Notes: a model not told the origin generated them from the sequence alone. Positions 1-8,426 are shown, counted from the stretch's first letter. The stretch is DNA of 9,388 nt from Bacillota bacterium (GCA_023395775.1 JAEWYA010000082.1:1-9388); one strand, 5' to 3'. Numbers and translations: made by a program.

Positions 1-1302
1 TCGATTCCCGGCTTGGCGCCAAAGGGCTTTTTTATCGGCACCGAGTATACAAATGAACAGATCAATCAGGCTCTGAAGGCGGAAAACCCCTACGAAATCG
101 TCCCGCAGCGAGACACCGACGGACACGGCACCTTCCTCGCTTCCGTGGCGGCGGGCCGCGAAACCGACAGCTTCCTCGGGGCCGCGCCGGACGCCGAGCT
201 GATCGTGGTAAAGCTGAAAAAGGCGCGGCCTTTCTATCTGGATCTTTTTGCCGTGCCGGAGTCACAGCAAAATGTGTTCGGATCCACCGCCGTCATGATC
301 GGTGTGGAATATATTCTCAGGAAGGCAAGGGAACTGAACCGGCCCGTGGTCATATGTCTTGGAATCGGTACGAACCTCGGGAGTCACGACGGGTTCAGCA
401 ATTTCGAGGAGTATCTGAGCGGAGTCTCCAATCTGGGCGGAGTTTGCCTGTGCATCGCGGCGGGAAACGAAAGTCAGGCGAGACACCATACGCAGGGAAA
501 AATTGCAGCCAAAGGTCAATCCCGGAACATCGACGTCTCCGTCGTCAACGAATCGTCGGTTGTTTACGCGGCAATCTGGAGCTCCGTCTCGGATAGGCTC
601 TCCGTCTCCATCCGCTCTCCGACCGGTGAGCTGACTGCCAGACTCCCCCCGAAATCCGGCAGTATCACCACCAACAATCTTGTTTTTGAACAGGCCGCCA
701 TCCGGGTCGTCTATTACTTTCCGCTTGAGGGGAGCGGCGGTCAGGTGACGGTCGTCCGGGTAACCAACGCCACACCGGGCATCTGGACCATTACCGTATA
801 CGGCGACCTGATTCTGGACGGCACCTTCCACGCCTGGCTTCCCCTTACCGGCTTAGCCTCTCCCGGTGTGGATTTTCTCGCGGCGATCCCCAATTATACG
901 GTGACCGTCCCGTCCACAGCCATCGGCGTGATCAGCTGCGGCGCATACAACATTGCCGATGACAGCCTGTACCCCAACTCATCGTGGGGACCGACACGAA
1001 ACGATCTGATGGCGCCTGATCTGGCCGCCCCGGGCGTCAACGTTGGAGGAATTTTCCCCACAGGCTACGGAACCATGAGCGGCACCAGCGCGGCCGTGGC
1101 TATTACAGCGGGCGCCTGCGCGCTGATGCTGCAATGGGGCATCGTGCAGGGAAACGACATAGGAATGAGCACCTATCAGATCCGCGCTTATCTGATCCGC
1201 GGATGCAGCCGAAGTCCCACACTGTTGTACCCGAATACGCAGTGGGGCTATGGCGCGCTGGATCTGGTGCAGACCTTCAACCTCATGCGGGAAACCAAAT
1301 AG
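1..1302 (+). CDS. S8 subtilisin-like serine protease, Csp-like (5' partial)
   Basis: The reading frame is open from base 1, so the N-terminus and the catalytic Asp lie outside the window; 433 codons are visible. Three subtilase signatures remain: His42 in DTDGHGT, the oxyanion Asn156 in AAGNE, and the nucleophile Ser363 in GTMSGTSAA. The segment just before the His motif (GFFIGTEYTNEQIN) and the long insert between the His and Ser blocks (about residues 165-315, beta-rich) resemble clostridial CspA/CspB/CspC proteins. In Clostridium perfringens CspB cleaves the cortex hydrolase precursor pro-SleC during spore germination, while CspC of C. difficile is a pseudoprotease. Here His, Asn and Ser are all present, so an active enzyme is likely if the Asp is intact. 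No signal peptide can be judged. It converges on lepA and shares the terminator after its stop. A general secreted or intracellular subtilase is the alternative; the germination role is inferred from family likeness only. Confidence 0.88.
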   Translation, partial: SIPGLAPKGFFIGTEYTNEQINQALKAENPYEIVPQRDTDGHGTFLASVAAGRETDSFLGAAPDAELIVVKLKKARPFYLDLFAVPESQQNVFGSTAVMIGVEYILRKARELNRPVVICLGIGTNLGSHDGFSNFEEYLSGVSNLGGVCLCIAAGNESQARHHTQGKIAAKGQSRNIDVSVVNESSVVYAAIWSSVSDRLSVSIRSPTGELTARLPPKSGSITTNNLVFEQAAIRVVYYFPLEGSGGQVTVVRVTNATPGIWTITVYGDLILDGTFHAWLPLTGLASPGVDFLAAIPNYTVTVPSTAIGVISCGAYNIADDSLYPNSSWGPTRNDLMAPDLAAPGVNVGGIFPTGYGTMSGTSAAVAITAGACALMLQWGIVQGNDIGMSTYQIRAYLIRGCSRSPTLLYPNTQWGYGALDLVQTFNLMRETK

Positions 1303-1354
1303 CGAGCAGTGGATGAAGGCGTTGAACGGCGTCTGGTTCCTCTTCCTGTAAAAC

Positions 1355-1398
1355 AATCAAGGCCTGTTTGTAAGAATCCTTACAAACAGGCCTTGATT
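1355..1398. terminator. Perfect 20-bp inverted repeat, terminator between convergent genes
   Basis: Arms at 1355-1374 and 1379-1398 are exact reverse complements around the 4-base loop AATC. Read on the - strand, the stem follows the lepA stop by 23 bases and is followed by GTTTTAC, a short T-run. On the + strand it lies 52 bases after the protease stop and lacks a T-run. It is therefore best read as the lepA terminator, possibly also stopping transcripts from the protease side. Confidence 0.8.
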
Positions 1399-1421
1399 AC
1401 AGGTCAGGGAGCAAAAGAAGC

Positions 1422-3233
<1,812 letters not shown>

Positions 3234-3266
3234 ATATAAAAAACCTCCCTGGCAAATTCACAAGGG

Positions 3267-3281
3267 ACCCGCCCCGCGGGT
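3267..3281. repeat. Short GC-rich hairpin between SGNH gene and lepA
   Basis: ACCCGC (3267-3272) and GCGGGT (3276-3281) form a 6-bp perfect stem with a 3-base loop, 3 bases after the SGNH stop on the - strand. No T-run follows on the - strand, so it is not a convincing intrinsic terminator. It may stabilise or process the mRNA between the cassette and lepA. Confidence 0.4.
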
Positions 3282-3284
3282 TTC

Positions 3285-4325
3285 CTATTTAAAAATTTTT
3301 TCGTAGTCGTAGTTTACCACAAACTTATGCAGCGCGTCCAGCCTTTGCCGGTAATTCTCTTCCGTCAGACGATACTCTCCGCCGGGCATGGCCTGAGCCA
3401 TGGCGTAGGTCACCCGTCCGGCCACGTGAATGTGGTCGGCATAATTGTTAAGGTCGGTAATGACATCCGTATCCGTCAAGAAGCACTGCAGTTCTACATT
3501 CTCATAGGGCAGCAGCTCCTCCGCCGTGCGGCGCAGCAAGGCGAACATGGCGTCCGTCTCCCCCAAACGCTGCATTTTATCCCAATAGAGAATGCTGTAC
3601 GGCGAAAGGAAGAAAATAAACTGCGTGTCCGGGTGCCCTTCGACCCAGCCTTTCACCGTCGAAAGATTTTCGTCGCAAGCGTCCAAAAACGCGTCCTCAG
3701 GCAACGGCTTTGCCGCAATCTCAGGCCGCTGGTAACCCGCCAGGGCCAGTTCCTTGCTGAAATAAATCGTTCCGTCCCACAAAAAGGCGTCCTGCAGCGC
3801 CTGCGTCTGTCCCCGTGCTTTTTTCCAGACGGAGTAGGCTGAACGGATCAGCACGTCCTTGCTGAGCAGATACCGCCTGTCGTTCCACGGGTTGTCGTCG
3901 TAAAGGTAATCCGGCAGCTGGTCCGGCGCGTCCGCCGTGGGCCGGGCCAAAATGTTGGGGTCCAGACCGAAGATTACCCGTTTTACATCCTGCTCTTCAA
4001 AGGCGTAGTCCAGCGCCTGGGTAAATTCGTGGAACCCGCCGTTGGGAAAGGTCACCTTCACGGTGGAGGTATCATAAAACACGTCGAACCAAAAGGGACG
4101 GTAATTGGCCGCCAGCGACGTTCCCATCAGCACCGTCTCATAGCTCTGGCTGCGGAGCAGCCCGGCGTTTTGATACCGTTCGTCAAACCAGACCTCCCCG
4201 TCCGGGTCCGGGTCCCGGTAGTGGAAAAACGGGTCGATCACCCGCACCGTCCCGGCACACAGGGACAAAATTGCCAGAAAGCCCGCCAAAAGCCCCACAG
4301 CCCAGCGTTTTTTCGTCTTGTTCAA
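3285..4325 (-). CDS. Membrane-anchored SGNH/AlgX-DltD-like protein, partner of MBOAT
   Basis: The frame is open up to 4415, but the likely start is the TTG at 4323-4325, giving 346 residues, because GAGGAGG (4331-4337) sits 5 bases before it and the next residues, MNKTKKRW, begin a positive-inside N-terminal anchor (hydrophobic 9-27). An ATG at 4347-4349 is possible but would overlap the MBOAT gene by 14 bases and lacks a clear ribosome binding site. After the anchor the protein should be outside the membrane. VLMGTS (65-70) resembles the SGNH nucleophile block with Ser70, FGLDPN (119-124) could be the central block, and DHIH (297-300) is a DxxH catalytic pair. This layout matches DltD/AlgX/AlgJ proteins, which work with MBOAT acyltransferases to put acyl groups on surface polymers. 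I recognise the fold class from motifs only; substrate and exact reaction (transferase or esterase) are unknown. It ends 51 bases before lepA. Confidence 0.75.
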   Translation of the reverse strand: MNKTKKRWAVGLLAGFLAILSLCAGTVRVIDPFFHYRDPDPDGEVWFDERYQNAGLLRSQSYETVLMGTSLAANYRPFWFDVFYDTSTVKVTFPNGGFHEFTQALDYAFEEQDVKRVIFGLDPNILARPTADAPDQLPDYLYDDNPWNDRRYLLSKDVLIRSAYSVWKKARGQTQALQDAFLWDGTIYFSKELALAGYQRPEIAAKPLPEDAFLDACDENLSTVKGWVEGHPDTQFIFFLSPYSILYWDKMQRLGETDAMFALLRRTAEELLPYENVELQCFLTDTDVITDLNNYADHIHVAGRVTYAMAQAMPGGEYRLTEENYRQRLDALHKFVVNYDYEKIFK

Positions 4326-4330
4326 AGCGC

Positions 4331-4337
4331 CCTCCTC
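4331..4337 (-). promoter_or_regulatory. Ribosome binding site that selects the TTG start of the SGNH gene
   Basis: GAGGAGG on the - strand overlaps the last base pairs of the MBOAT stop codon region and lies 5 bases before the TTG at 4325. It supports translational coupling of the two genes and argues against the upstream ATG at 4349. Confidence 0.65.
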
Positions 4338-5772
4338 AGAAATTTGCATAGATAAACGTGGCAACTCCGGAAAATGACAGCGTCGCCCAGGCCAGCAGCA
4401 CGCAGCACACCGCACACCGCCCGAAGGTCGGCCGGAAGGTATCCATCCGGTGAATCGTATTTCCCGGCTTCAGGGCGGCAGCCAGCGCGATCAGGTACAC
4501 CGCCGCCAGCAGCAAAAGGCCCGCCCTTCCATCGAGGACCAGCACGTTCAAAGCCTCGACCTCCGAAGGAAGCAGTCCCTCCATCAACCAGGTGGGAAGG
4601 CCCCTACCGCCGGTAAACGCCGCCCGCAGAACCGTCCCCGCCGCCGTCAGAGACGGCGACCGGAAAAACACCCACGCCAGGTTGACAAACAGAAACGTCC
4701 CCGCCCAGCGGAGCGCGGCAGGCAAACGGGTCAGCCGCGTTCCCGCGGCCCGCTCTCCCGCCTGCACAAGGCCGTGGAGCAGTCCCCACACAAGAAACGT
4801 CCAGCCCGCGCCGTGCCAAAAGCCGCTGATGAGGAACACCAACAGGATGTTCCGGTACGTCCGAACCCGGCCCCCTCTGCTGCCTCCCAGCGGAAAGTAC
4901 AGGCACTCCCGCAGAAATGTGGTCAGTGTGATGTGCCACCGCTTCCAGAACTCCCCCACGCTCAGCGACCGATAAGGCGAATCAAAGTTGACCGGGAGGC
5001 GGATGCCCAAAAGACGGGCAGCGCCCGACGCAATGTCGCAGTAGCCGGAAAAATCAAAGTACAATTGCATCGTATAACCCAGAATCACCAGCCATGCCGC
5101 CGGGGCGGTAAGCTGGTCCAAATGCCGGTATCCATTGTTCACCACCACGCCCAGAGAGTCCGCCAGCAGTACCTTTTTCGCCATACCGAAGGCAACGGCA
5201 TACAGTCCCGCCGCCCGGTCGTCCCAGTCGGGGCGCAGGAACTTCTCACCCCTCGCCTGCGGAAAAAACGCGCCGGGGCGCAGAATGGGGCCGGAGGACA
5301 CCGTAGGGAAAAACAAGCAGAACAGCGTGAAGGTATCCCCGTCGATCCGCTCCAGCGCCGCCGTGGACAGTTCCCCCGTCCAGACCTCCTTTAAAAACCA
5401 GAGCTGCTGAAAGGTAAAAAAGCTCAGGCCCAGCGGCGCCCACCCTAGAAAAATGGCCCCGCCGGTAAAAAAGCCCAGATACTTAAATGCCAGCAGCACC
5501 GCGATGTGCCACGCCGCCGCCAAAGCCAGCGCCGTCCGCCGCCGGGATTCCCTTTGCCCGGAAAGCCAGTACCGCGCGGCTCCAAAGGTAAGGCACTCAC
5601 CCACCAGCAGAACGCTGAAGCCCTCCCGGGCATGCTCTCCCAACCCCCACAGGTAAAATACCGCGGAGGCAAATACCAGCAGCACGGCCCCGGTGCGGCG
5701 GCTTTTCGCCAGGGGACAGAGGACCGCCGTCAGCGTCAAAAACAGCAGAAATGCCAGAGACTGAAACCCCAT
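4336..5772 (-). CDS. MBOAT-family membrane O-acyltransferase (AlgI/DltB-like)
   Basis: The 478-residue polytopic protein starts with a hydrophobic MGFQSLAFLLFLTL helix and shows the MBOAT blocks in order: GLSFFTFQQL (115-124), FPTVSSGPILR (155-165), YFDFSGYCDIA (238-248), a FWKRWH block (275-280) reaching YFPLGGSR (292-299), and ISGFWHGAGWTFLVWGLLHG (315-334). His320 in FWHGA corresponds to the family's catalytic His, and His333 is also conserved in type. Length fits AlgI-type enzymes, which pass acyl groups (usually acetyl) across the membrane to a surface polymer. The partner for the final transfer is probably the SGNH protein encoded 10 bases downstream. The usual Tyr/Asp-rich segment after the first block (family SYxxDxYRG) is here LWFLKEVWTG, so substrate handling may differ. 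Start ATG at 5770-5772 lies 4 bases after the stop of the XRE gene with only GAGG ahead, suggesting coupled translation. The polymer that is modified cannot be told from the sequence. Confidence 0.93.
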   Translation of the reverse strand: MGFQSLAFLLFLTLTAVLCPLAKSRRTGAVLLVFASAVFYLWGLGEHAREGFSVLLVGECLTFGAARYWLSGQRESRRRTALALAAAWHIAVLLAFKYLGFFTGGAIFLGWAPLGLSFFTFQQLWFLKEVWTGELSTAALERIDGDTFTLFCLFFPTVSSGPILRPGAFFPQARGEKFLRPDWDDRAAGLYAVAFGMAKKVLLADSLGVVVNNGYRHLDQLTAPAAWLVILGYTMQLYFDFSGYCDIASGAARLLGIRLPVNFDSPYRSLSVGEFWKRWHITLTTFLRECLYFPLGGSRGGRVRTYRNILLVFLISGFWHGAGWTFLVWGLLHGLVQAGERAAGTRLTRLPAALRWAGTFLFVNLAWVFFRSPSLTAAGTVLRAAFTGGRGLPTWLMEGLLPSEVEALNVLVLDGRAGLLLLAAVYLIALAAALKPGNTIHRMDTFRPTFGRCAVCCVLLAWATLSFSGVATFIYANF

Positions 5773-5776
5773 CGCC

Positions 5777-6454
5777 TCACTCTTTCATAAGGCCCGCGGT
5801 CTTTGCGTCCGCGCTGTGAAGCACCTGGGTGATGCACTGGCCGCTGCCGGGATAGTTTTTACCCAGTGTCTCGCCGGTGATTTCGGGGAATGGATTTCCC
5901 TGTGCCCGCAGAGTTTCCAGCACACGGACGTACCGGGCCTCCGCCAGCTTCATCTCGGCGGCGGGAAGCCCCATGGACACCAGCTCCGCCGGAGCGGAGA
6001 ACATGGCCTCGTTTCCGCCGCTGGCCCGATGCAGACGGCGAAACAAAATGTAGATCGCCCCATTGAGCATTTGGGCCGCCTCGTTGACGGCGGCCTTGTC
6101 GTTCAGCTTTCCCAAAAGATCAAACAGGACGCTCACCGCGCCGGAAATCAGCTTGGACTGGAGCGTTGCCAGCACGCTGCCCCTCAGAATATTTCCCTGA
6201 TCCGCCATATTCAGAATGTCGTCGTCGGTCAGCGCGCCCCCCTCGCGGGATAGGGTCCGACCTAGGATAAAATCCGCCGACACGTGATAGTATTCGCAGG
6301 CCCGGACTACAAACGCCAGTCCCGGCTCCCGAATGCCGTTTTCATAGTGACTCAGCAGCGCCTGGGAGATGCCCAGATCCCCCGCCGCCGTCCGCTGGGA
6401 GACGCCTCGTTCCTGCCGCAGGAGGGACAGCGTCCTTGAAAATTCCGTATTCAT
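5777..6454 (-). CDS. XRE/Cro-CI-type transcriptional regulator
   Basis: The 225-residue protein has an N-terminal helix-turn-helix of the XRE family (about residues 5-65: LRQERGVSQRTAA, LGISQALLSHYENGIREP, then YYHVSADFILG), followed by about 155 residues I do not recognise. These are mainly helical-looking and may carry dimerisation or ligand sensing. ATG at 6452-6454 is preceded by AAGGAG (6463-6468) with 8 bases between. It is the first gene of a three-gene cassette with the MBOAT and SGNH genes. The 18-bp perfect palindrome overlapping its promoter (6486-6526) is the obvious candidate operator, implying autoregulation of the cassette. A stand-alone SinR/Rgg-like role is possible; the signal sensed is unknown. 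Whether it represses or activates is inference. Confidence 0.9.
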   Translation of the reverse strand: MNTEFSRTLSLLRQERGVSQRTAAGDLGISQALLSHYENGIREPGLAFVVRACEYYHVSADFILGRTLSREGGALTDDDILNMADQGNILRGSVLATLQSKLISGAVSVLFDLLGKLNDKAAVNEAAQMLNGAIYILFRRLHRASGGNEAMFSAPAELVSMGLPAAEMKLAEARYVRVLETLRAQGNPFPEITGETLGKNYPGSGQCITQVLHSADAKTAGLMKE

Positions 6455-6472
6455 TTTTCTCTCTCCTTCGCG

Positions 6473-6501
6473 TTGATTCGCAAAATTACACGCTGTATAG
6501 T
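6473..6501 (+). promoter_or_regulatory. Possible antisense promoter on the + strand
   Basis: TTGATT (6473-6478), a 17-base spacer and TATAGT (6496-6501) resemble a sigma-A promoter (9 of 12 consensus bases). Transcription would start inside the palindrome and run opposite to the 3' end of the HAD gene. No gene follows on that strand, so this could be chance in an AT-rich gap. Confidence 0.3.
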
Positions 6502-6526
6502 TTACCAGAAACTATACAGCGTGTAA
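6486..6526. promoter_or_regulatory. 18-bp perfect palindrome, probable operator of the XRE regulator
   Basis: Arms at 6486-6503 (TTACACGCTGTATAGTTT) and 6509-6526 are exact reverse complements around the 5-base centre ACCAG. The site spans the cassette promoter from the end of its -35 to beyond its -10. A dimeric XRE repressor would fit such a two-fold site. On the - strand it also lies 20 bases past the HAD stop and is followed by TTTT, so it could double as a terminator for that gene. Confidence 0.75.
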
Positions 6527-6527
6527 A
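6499..6527 (-). promoter_or_regulatory. Promoter of the XRE-MBOAT-SGNH cassette
   Basis: On the - strand, TTTACA (6527-6522) is followed after 17 bases by TAAACT (6504-6499), with TGG immediately before the -10, an extended -10 element. The predicted start is near 6492, giving a leader of about 38 bases with the AAGGAG site. Nearly the whole promoter lies within the palindrome. Confidence 0.55.
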
Positions 6528-6545
6528 GCAAATCCGGATAATTTC

Positions 6546-7430
6546 TTAAAACAAACATGCCTGATTTGGCAGCTCACTGCATCCAATCGCATGCAGCTGC
6601 TGCGCGTTTTCCTCTGTCAGCCGATCCGTGATGGCCATGCGGCGAAGAATGTTCTTCACCGTCTCGTCCAACGCCGTTCCCTGGGAGTAATCCGCCGGAA
6701 AGATAAAGTCCACCCGGCCCTTGGCCAGCAGGTCCTCCACTCCGGCGCGATTGGACTCCTGATACACGGCAATGGCCTGTCCGCCATAGGCTCGCATCAT
6801 CTTCATACAAGGCACGTCCGAAAGGCCGTCCCCCATGTAAATCATGTTGGTAAAGGGGACCCTTTTGCTGTCGTCCGGCATGGAGGCATTCAGGTCCCGG
6901 TCGTTGGAAACATCCAAAACGCCCTTGTTGATGCGGTAGACGAACTGAGTCTTGGCGGTAAAATTGACCGCCAACTTCGGCCAGACAGGCTTTCCCGTCT
7001 CGTCATAATAAAACTCGCTGGCGTAGATCTCCTGAAACTCACGGCTGATGGCGCTGCCCTCGATGATCTCCCGCAGGCCGGAGGAGATCACATAGTGCTC
7101 CACCTGAACGCCCTGCTCCCTGCCATAGGCGTTCACCCGGGCAAACCAATCCCGTACGCCGGGAAACAGCACAATCCCCCTGCCCTTTTCCACCAAGTCC
7201 GTCCGGGTAAAGGGCAGGTTTTTCCGCTCCGCTTCCCGGAGCATGGTGTACATATAGGCCAAAATGCCGTCGATGCGGTTTTCCCGTCCGAAGCCGTTGG
7301 CCTCCGCCCAGAACTCCGCCGGGGTCATGCCGAGGCTGGGGATAAAGGCGTAATCCTGCATATCGGTGGTGCAGAGGGTCTTGTCAAAATCGTATAGAAA
7401 CGCCACGATGGGCGGGTCGTTCCGGTTCAT
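6546..7430 (-). CDS. HAD-superfamily hydrolase (phosphoserine-phosphatase-like)
   Basis: The 294-residue cytoplasmic protein carries the four HAD motifs: I, DFDKTL with Asp14 and Asp16; II, VISSG with Ser116 or Ser117; III, Lys160 in FTAKTQ; and IV, GDGLSDVP (200-207) with Asp201 and Asp205. All catalytic positions are intact, so it should use an aspartyl-phosphate intermediate and Mg2+. The helical cap after motif I (about residues 25-90) is of the C1 type seen in phosphoserine phosphatases, but the substrate cannot be deduced. ATG at 7428-7430 follows GGGAGGA with about 7 bases between. A strong terminator ends only 33 bases ahead of the ATG, so it either relies on read-through from divIVA or has an overlapping promoter I cannot identify. 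It is separated from the XRE cassette by 91 bases. Confidence 0.9.
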   Translation of the reverse strand: MNRNDPPIVAFLYDFDKTLCTTDMQDYAFIPSLGMTPAEFWAEANGFGRENRIDGILAYMYTMLREAERKNLPFTRTDLVEKGRGIVLFPGVRDWFARVNAYGREQGVQVEHYVISSGLREIIEGSAISREFQEIYASEFYYDETGKPVWPKLAVNFTAKTQFVYRINKGVLDVSNDRDLNASMPDDSKRVPFTNMIYMGDGLSDVPCMKMMRAYGGQAIAVYQESNRAGVEDLLAKGRVDFIFPADYSQGTALDETVKNILRRMAITDRLTEENAQQLHAIGCSELPNQACLF

Positions 7431-7462
7431 GGAGATTCCTCCCTTCCGCAGACACGGAGAGT

Positions 7463-7488
7463 AAAAAAAGCGGCCCTGCCGGGCCGCT
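7463..7488 (-). terminator. Strong intrinsic terminator after divIVA
   Basis: AGCGGCCC (7469-7476) and GGGCCGCT (7481-7488) pair around TGCC. On the - strand the 8-bp GC-rich stem runs straight into a run of T residues (A7463-A7469 on +). It lies 63 bases after the divIVA stop and 33 bases before the HAD start. Confidence 0.9.
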
Positions 7489-7490
7489 CC

Positions 7491-7526
7491 AGACGGTCAA
7501 AAAATGCCGGGGCTTTTTGACCGTCT
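7491..7526 (-). terminator. First hairpin of a tandem pair downstream of divIVA
   Basis: AGACGGTCAAAAA (7491-7503) and its exact complement TTTTTGACCGTCT (7514-7526) form a 13-bp stem with a 10-base GC-rich loop. It lies 2 bases before the strong terminator on the - strand. It has no T-run after it and its lower half is AT-paired, so it may be a pause, a processing site or part of an attenuator. Confidence 0.6.
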
Positions 7527-7550
7527 TCTTAACGCCGTGGGATTTTCCTC

Positions 7551-8351
7551 TCAGCGGCTTTCGTTGGGCCGATTGTAGTTTCGCCCGAATTTCAGCTCGT
7601 CCAGCTCAATCTTTCGGGTGGGCTCGTCCGCCATAGGGACAAAGGGATTTCCCTCCGGATAGGGAAATTCATCGCTGTGTTCGGATTCAGCCGGGGGCTG
7701 GGAGGGTTGTTTCTCCTGCCGCGGAGAGCTCTCTGGAGCGGGCTGGACCGCCCCAGGCTGAACTTCCACAGTCTGGACCGGGCCGGACTCAGGGGCGAAC
7801 GCTGCCACCGCGGCGGGGGCCTCCTGCCGGAAGGAATTCAGTATCTTGGTCTCAATCTCCTTGGCGGGGACACCCGGTTCCGGCGCTGCCGGGGCGTCCA
7901 CGGGTGCCTGAGGGAGCTGGTCCAAAAACTGTATCTCCTGCTGGCAGACAGCGCGCACCTTTTCCGCAAAGGACGCCATCTCCCGCTGACCCATGCGCAG
8001 ACGGTCCTGCGCCTCCTCCGCTTCCCGACGCAGGGCGCCGATCTTCTCCTGAGCCTGGACTTCCGCGTCGCGCAGCAGCTGGTCCCGCTTGGCCTCCGCC
8101 TCCCGGACAATGGAATCCGCCATCTTCTGGGCGGTCAGAAGCGTGGCCCTCATGGAATCCTCGGTGGCGCGGTAGTCCTCCACCTTTTCCACCAGGACCT
8201 TCATCTTCGCCTTCAACGCTGCGTTTTCCTTATAGAGCGCGGTATAATCGTCGGTCAGCTCGTCCAGAAACTCGTCTACCATGGCCATGTTATAGCCGCC
8301 CATGACGGCCTTTGTGAACGCGTGTCCGGAGACCTCCTGCGGTGTCAGCAA
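7551..8351 (-). CDS. divIVA: DivIVA-domain cell division/polarity protein
   Basis: The TTG at 8349-8351 is the preferred start: GGAGGGGG (8360-8367) lies 8 bases before it and the product then begins MLTPQEVSGHAF, the usual DivIVA N-terminus. The frame continues to a TTG at 8393, but that would add 14 residues with no family counterpart and no ribosome site. The 266-residue protein has the membrane-binding DivIVA segment with GGYNMAMVDEFLD (18-30), a coiled coil from about 33 to 145 (many Glu/Lys/Arg/Ala heptads), a Pro/Ala/Gln-rich linker (about 147-240) and a short basic-acidic tail. DivIVA marks curved membrane at poles and septa and recruits division or sporulation proteins. It follows sepF by 75 bases and is the last gene before the tandem terminator. 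A GpsB-like or SepIVA-like role is the alternative; length and linker favour DivIVA. Confidence 0.9.
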   Translation of the reverse strand: MLTPQEVSGHAFTKAVMGGYNMAMVDEFLDELTDDYTALYKENAALKAKMKVLVEKVEDYRATEDSMRATLLTAQKMADSIVREAEAKRDQLLRDAEVQAQEKIGALRREAEEAQDRLRMGQREMASFAEKVRAVCQQEIQFLDQLPQAPVDAPAAPEPGVPAKEIETKILNSFRQEAPAAVAAFAPESGPVQTVEVQPGAVQPAPESSPRQEKQPSQPPAESEHSDEFPYPEGNPFVPMADEPTRKIELDELKFGRNYNRPNESR

Positions 8352-8359
8352 TGCAAATA

Positions 8360-8367
8360 CCCCCTCC
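8360..8367 (-). promoter_or_regulatory. Ribosome binding site fixing the TTG start of divIVA
   Basis: GGAGGGGG on the - strand stands 8 bases before the TTG at 8351. A 6-bp hairpin (GCGTCC 8368-8373 with GGACGC 8379-8384) lies immediately upstream and could modulate access. Confidence 0.65.
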
Positions 8368-8426
8368 GCGTCCACGGGGGACGCCGGTTTCAAAAAAGTT
8401 TCTCTCCCGGTGTATGCCGGGCGGCC

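Noticed and set aside
4199..4216. Short repeat of GGGTCC units
   Set aside because: It simply encodes the Asp-Pro repeat DPDPDG in the SGNH protein; too short to call a repeat element.
4450..5394. 314-residue Arg/Pro/Gln-rich frame on the + strand opposite the MBOAT gene
   Set aside because: The composition is that of an antisense reading of a Leu/Ala/Gly-rich membrane protein; no motif is seen.
8352..8393. 14-residue upstream extension of divIVA to a TTG at 8393
   Set aside because: No ribosome site precedes that TTG, and the product starting at 8351 already has the standard DivIVA N-terminus with a strong site ahead of it.
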